A stretch of DNA of 32,494 bases from Pseudomonadota bacterium (GTDB taxonomy: Bacteria > Chloroflexota > UBA6077 > JAJPGT01), in contig JAJPGT010000051.1 of NCBI GenBank assembly GCA_021325655.1, positions 1 through 32,494 of the forward strand. Reading direction: 5' to 3'. The notes beneath the pieces were generated by a model. It was not told the DNA's origin. It did no database searches and saw nothing but the letters and a program-made list of their open reading frames with translations. This document shows positions 32,059 through 32,494 of the stretch, in pieces; within the stretch, counting starts at the first letter, position 1, and every line of letters starts with the position of its first letter. A program made the translations under genes and the position numbers.

Positions 32059-32088
32059 TTGACAGCACACACCCAACTTGCGTATAGT
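32059..32088 (+). promoter_or_regulatory. rRNA-type promoter
   Basis: TTGACA (32059-32064), an 18-nt spacer and TATAGT (32083-32088), the best sigma-70 match in the window. It points toward 16S, with a predicted +1 near 32095. Confidence 0.75.
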
Positions 32089-32100
32089 AAGGGGTGCGTG

Positions 32101-32125
32101 GCACAGGGCTCGCAAGAGCCCGTGC
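32101..32125 (+). promoter_or_regulatory. 5' stem-loop of the leader transcript
   Basis: GCAC-A-GGGCTC, loop GCAA (GNRA type), GAGCCC-GTGC: a 10-bp stem with one bulged A, right after the predicted +1. Confidence 0.55.
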
Positions 32126-32145
32126 TGGTGTGGTCCGATTCTATC

Positions 32146-32154
32146 GGCTAACAA
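32146..32154 (+). promoter_or_regulatory. boxA-like element 1
   Basis: GGCTAACAA resembles the core of rRNA boxA antitermination sites (…CTTTAACA). It lies upstream of the leader terminator, where antitermination would be needed. Weak, short motif. Confidence 0.3.
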
Positions 32155-32211
32155 GCGAACGCGGAGACAGAGCTCGGGACGCAGCAGGACACGTAGCCAG
32201 GTGGCAGTGAG

Positions 32212-32243
32212 CCCCAAGCGCCCGAGAACGCTTGGGGATTTTT
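32212..32243 (+). terminator. Intrinsic terminator inside the rRNA leader
   Basis: CCCCAAGCG pairs perfectly with CGCTTGGGG (9 bp, 8-nt loop) and is followed by ATTTTTCTC. It is the only fully canonical intrinsic terminator in the window and lies 155 nt before the 16S start, on the same strand. Confidence 0.8.
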
Positions 32244-32317
32244 CTCGCTCCGGGCATGTGGCCGCGGCGATGGACGGACCGGGAGCCCTGCCAGGCTCTA
32301 GCGGGGGTATGGCGGGG

Positions 32318-32327
32318 GGCTTAACAA
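32318..32327 (+). promoter_or_regulatory. boxA-like element 2
   Basis: GGCTTAACAA, closer to the boxA core than element 1. It lies ~70 nt upstream of 16S, a usual place for rRNA boxA. Confidence 0.4.
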
Positions 32328-32374
32328 TCGAAGAGTGGTGGGGAGCGCGACGCGCAGTAGCAGGTTTATGTGTG

Positions 32375-32395
32375 CAGCATCCGAGAGGGGTGCTG
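32375..32395 (+). other. Hairpin immediately before 16S
   Basis: CAGCATCC pairs with GGGTGCTG (8 bp with one G-U) around GAGAG. It ends 2 nt before the predicted 16S 5' end and may act in processing. Confidence 0.4.
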
Positions 32396-32397
32396 TG

Positions 32398-32494
32398 GAG
32401 ATGGAGAGTTTGATCCTGGCTCAGGACAAACGCTGGCGGCGTGCCTAAAACATGCAAGTCGGACGGGCGCTCTTTGGGGCGTACCGTGGCGGAC
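32398..32494 (+). rRNA. rrs: 16S ribosomal RNA (5' end, partial)
   Basis: The universal 27F site agagtttgatcctggctcag is at 32405-32424, so position 1 by E. coli numbering is about 32398. It continues with cgctggcggcgtgcct and catgcaagtcggacgg, standard for bacterial 16S. The gene runs off the right edge. The V1 region (ggcgctctttggggcg) is consistent with, but does not prove, a Chloroflexota origin. Confidence 0.97.

Larger units (their letters stand above)
32095..32243 (+). ncRNA. Predicted ~145-nt leader RNA or stand-alone small RNA
   Basis: Bounded by the strong promoter (+1 ~32095) and an intrinsic terminator ending in a T-run at 32239-32243. It starts with a stable stem-loop and ends with the terminator hairpin. 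I do not recognise SRP RNA, 6S RNA or a riboswitch in it. It may be an attenuated rRNA leader rather than a separate gene. Confidence 0.4.
31920..32397. other. Leader region between nrdJ and 16S rRNA
   Basis: About 480 bp with no protein gene. In order it holds a long palindrome, an rRNA-type promoter, a stem-loop near the predicted +1, a boxA-like element, an intrinsic terminator, a second boxA-like element and a hairpin touching the 16S start. Each is listed separately. Confidence 0.7.

Noticed and set aside
29769..32072. 767-codon minus-strand frame opposite nrdJ
   Set aside because: Antisense of a certain class II RNR gene; it also runs through the palindrome after nrdJ.
32095..32243. 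Leader RNA as SRP RNA, 6S RNA or T-box
   Set aside because: The SRP GGAAGCAGCC-type core, a long 6S-like rod and the T-box AGGGTGG motif are all absent.

Overview
The window is high-GC bacterial DNA ending in the first ~97 nt of a 16S rRNA gene. It suggests a Chloroflexota bacterium, most likely near the Thermomicrobia (Sphaerobacter/Thermomicrobium-like). The reasons are the GC content, a CUT1 lipoprotein with a twin-arginine-like signal and Ala/Pro/Thr linker, secreted WYFAEGST-type repeats, a class II (B12) ribonucleotide reductase, and a SigR/RsrA-like pair in a non-actinobacterial setting. The placement is an inference; no database search was possible. I see no transposase, integrase, CRISPR array, tRNA or phage gene, so this looks like chromosomal backbone with a few unusual accessory proteins.

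Layout. 1-1545 (minus): an ABM-domain protein, a D-2-hydroxyacid dehydrogenase and the start of a membrane glycosyltransferase in one operon. 2047-5452 (plus): a CUT1 sugar-type ABC importer (binding lipoprotein and two permeases, no ATPase). 5525-8519 (minus): a Tat-exported sulfite-oxidase-family molybdoenzyme, a short tryptophan 2,3-dioxygenase, and a secreted protein made of 19 tandem 11-residue NHP repeats. 8831-11236 (plus): a large secreted protein with an RlpA-like double-psi barrel and four ~100-residue beta repeats. 11330-16183 (minus): UppP, then three magnesium-related genes: an Nramp-related transporter with an altered metal site, a soluble PRC/MgtE-N/CBS protein, and CorA. 16287-18840 (plus): a nitrate/sulfonate-type ABC ATPase and permease translationally coupled to a nitroreductase, then a 73-aa conserved-looking protein. 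18906-19682 (minus): a RibD-C/DHFR-like reductase. 19925-22140 (plus): a degenerate COX2-like protein, CtaB and Sco, a cytochrome oxidase assembly group. 22472-25410 (plus): GreA, sigma-54 (RpoN) with a zinc-ribbon insertion, and Lgt. 25412-27928 (minus): a redox-type zinc anti-sigma factor, its ECF sigma factor, and an acyl-CoA synthetase. 28024-31919 (plus): a GT4 glycosyltransferase and NrdJ. 31920-32494: a 38-nt perfect palindrome, a strong rRNA-type promoter, an intrinsic terminator inside the leader, and the 16S start.

Strongest regulatory signals. Two NrdR boxes with a 15-bp linker overlap the nrdJ promoter. A GGAAT-N18-GTT promoter of SigR type lies upstream of the ECF sigma gene and suggests autoregulation. 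A TTGACA-18-TATAGT promoter precedes the rRNA leader, and a textbook intrinsic terminator lies ~145 nt downstream, before 16S.

The best candidates for something undescribed are the 11-residue histidine-stripe repeat protein (7719-8519), the MgtE sensory module encoded next to an Nramp-type transporter instead of an MgtE channel (12280-14804), the COX2-like protein that has lost its CuA ligands (19925-20530), and the attenuated rRNA leader or small RNA (32059-32243).
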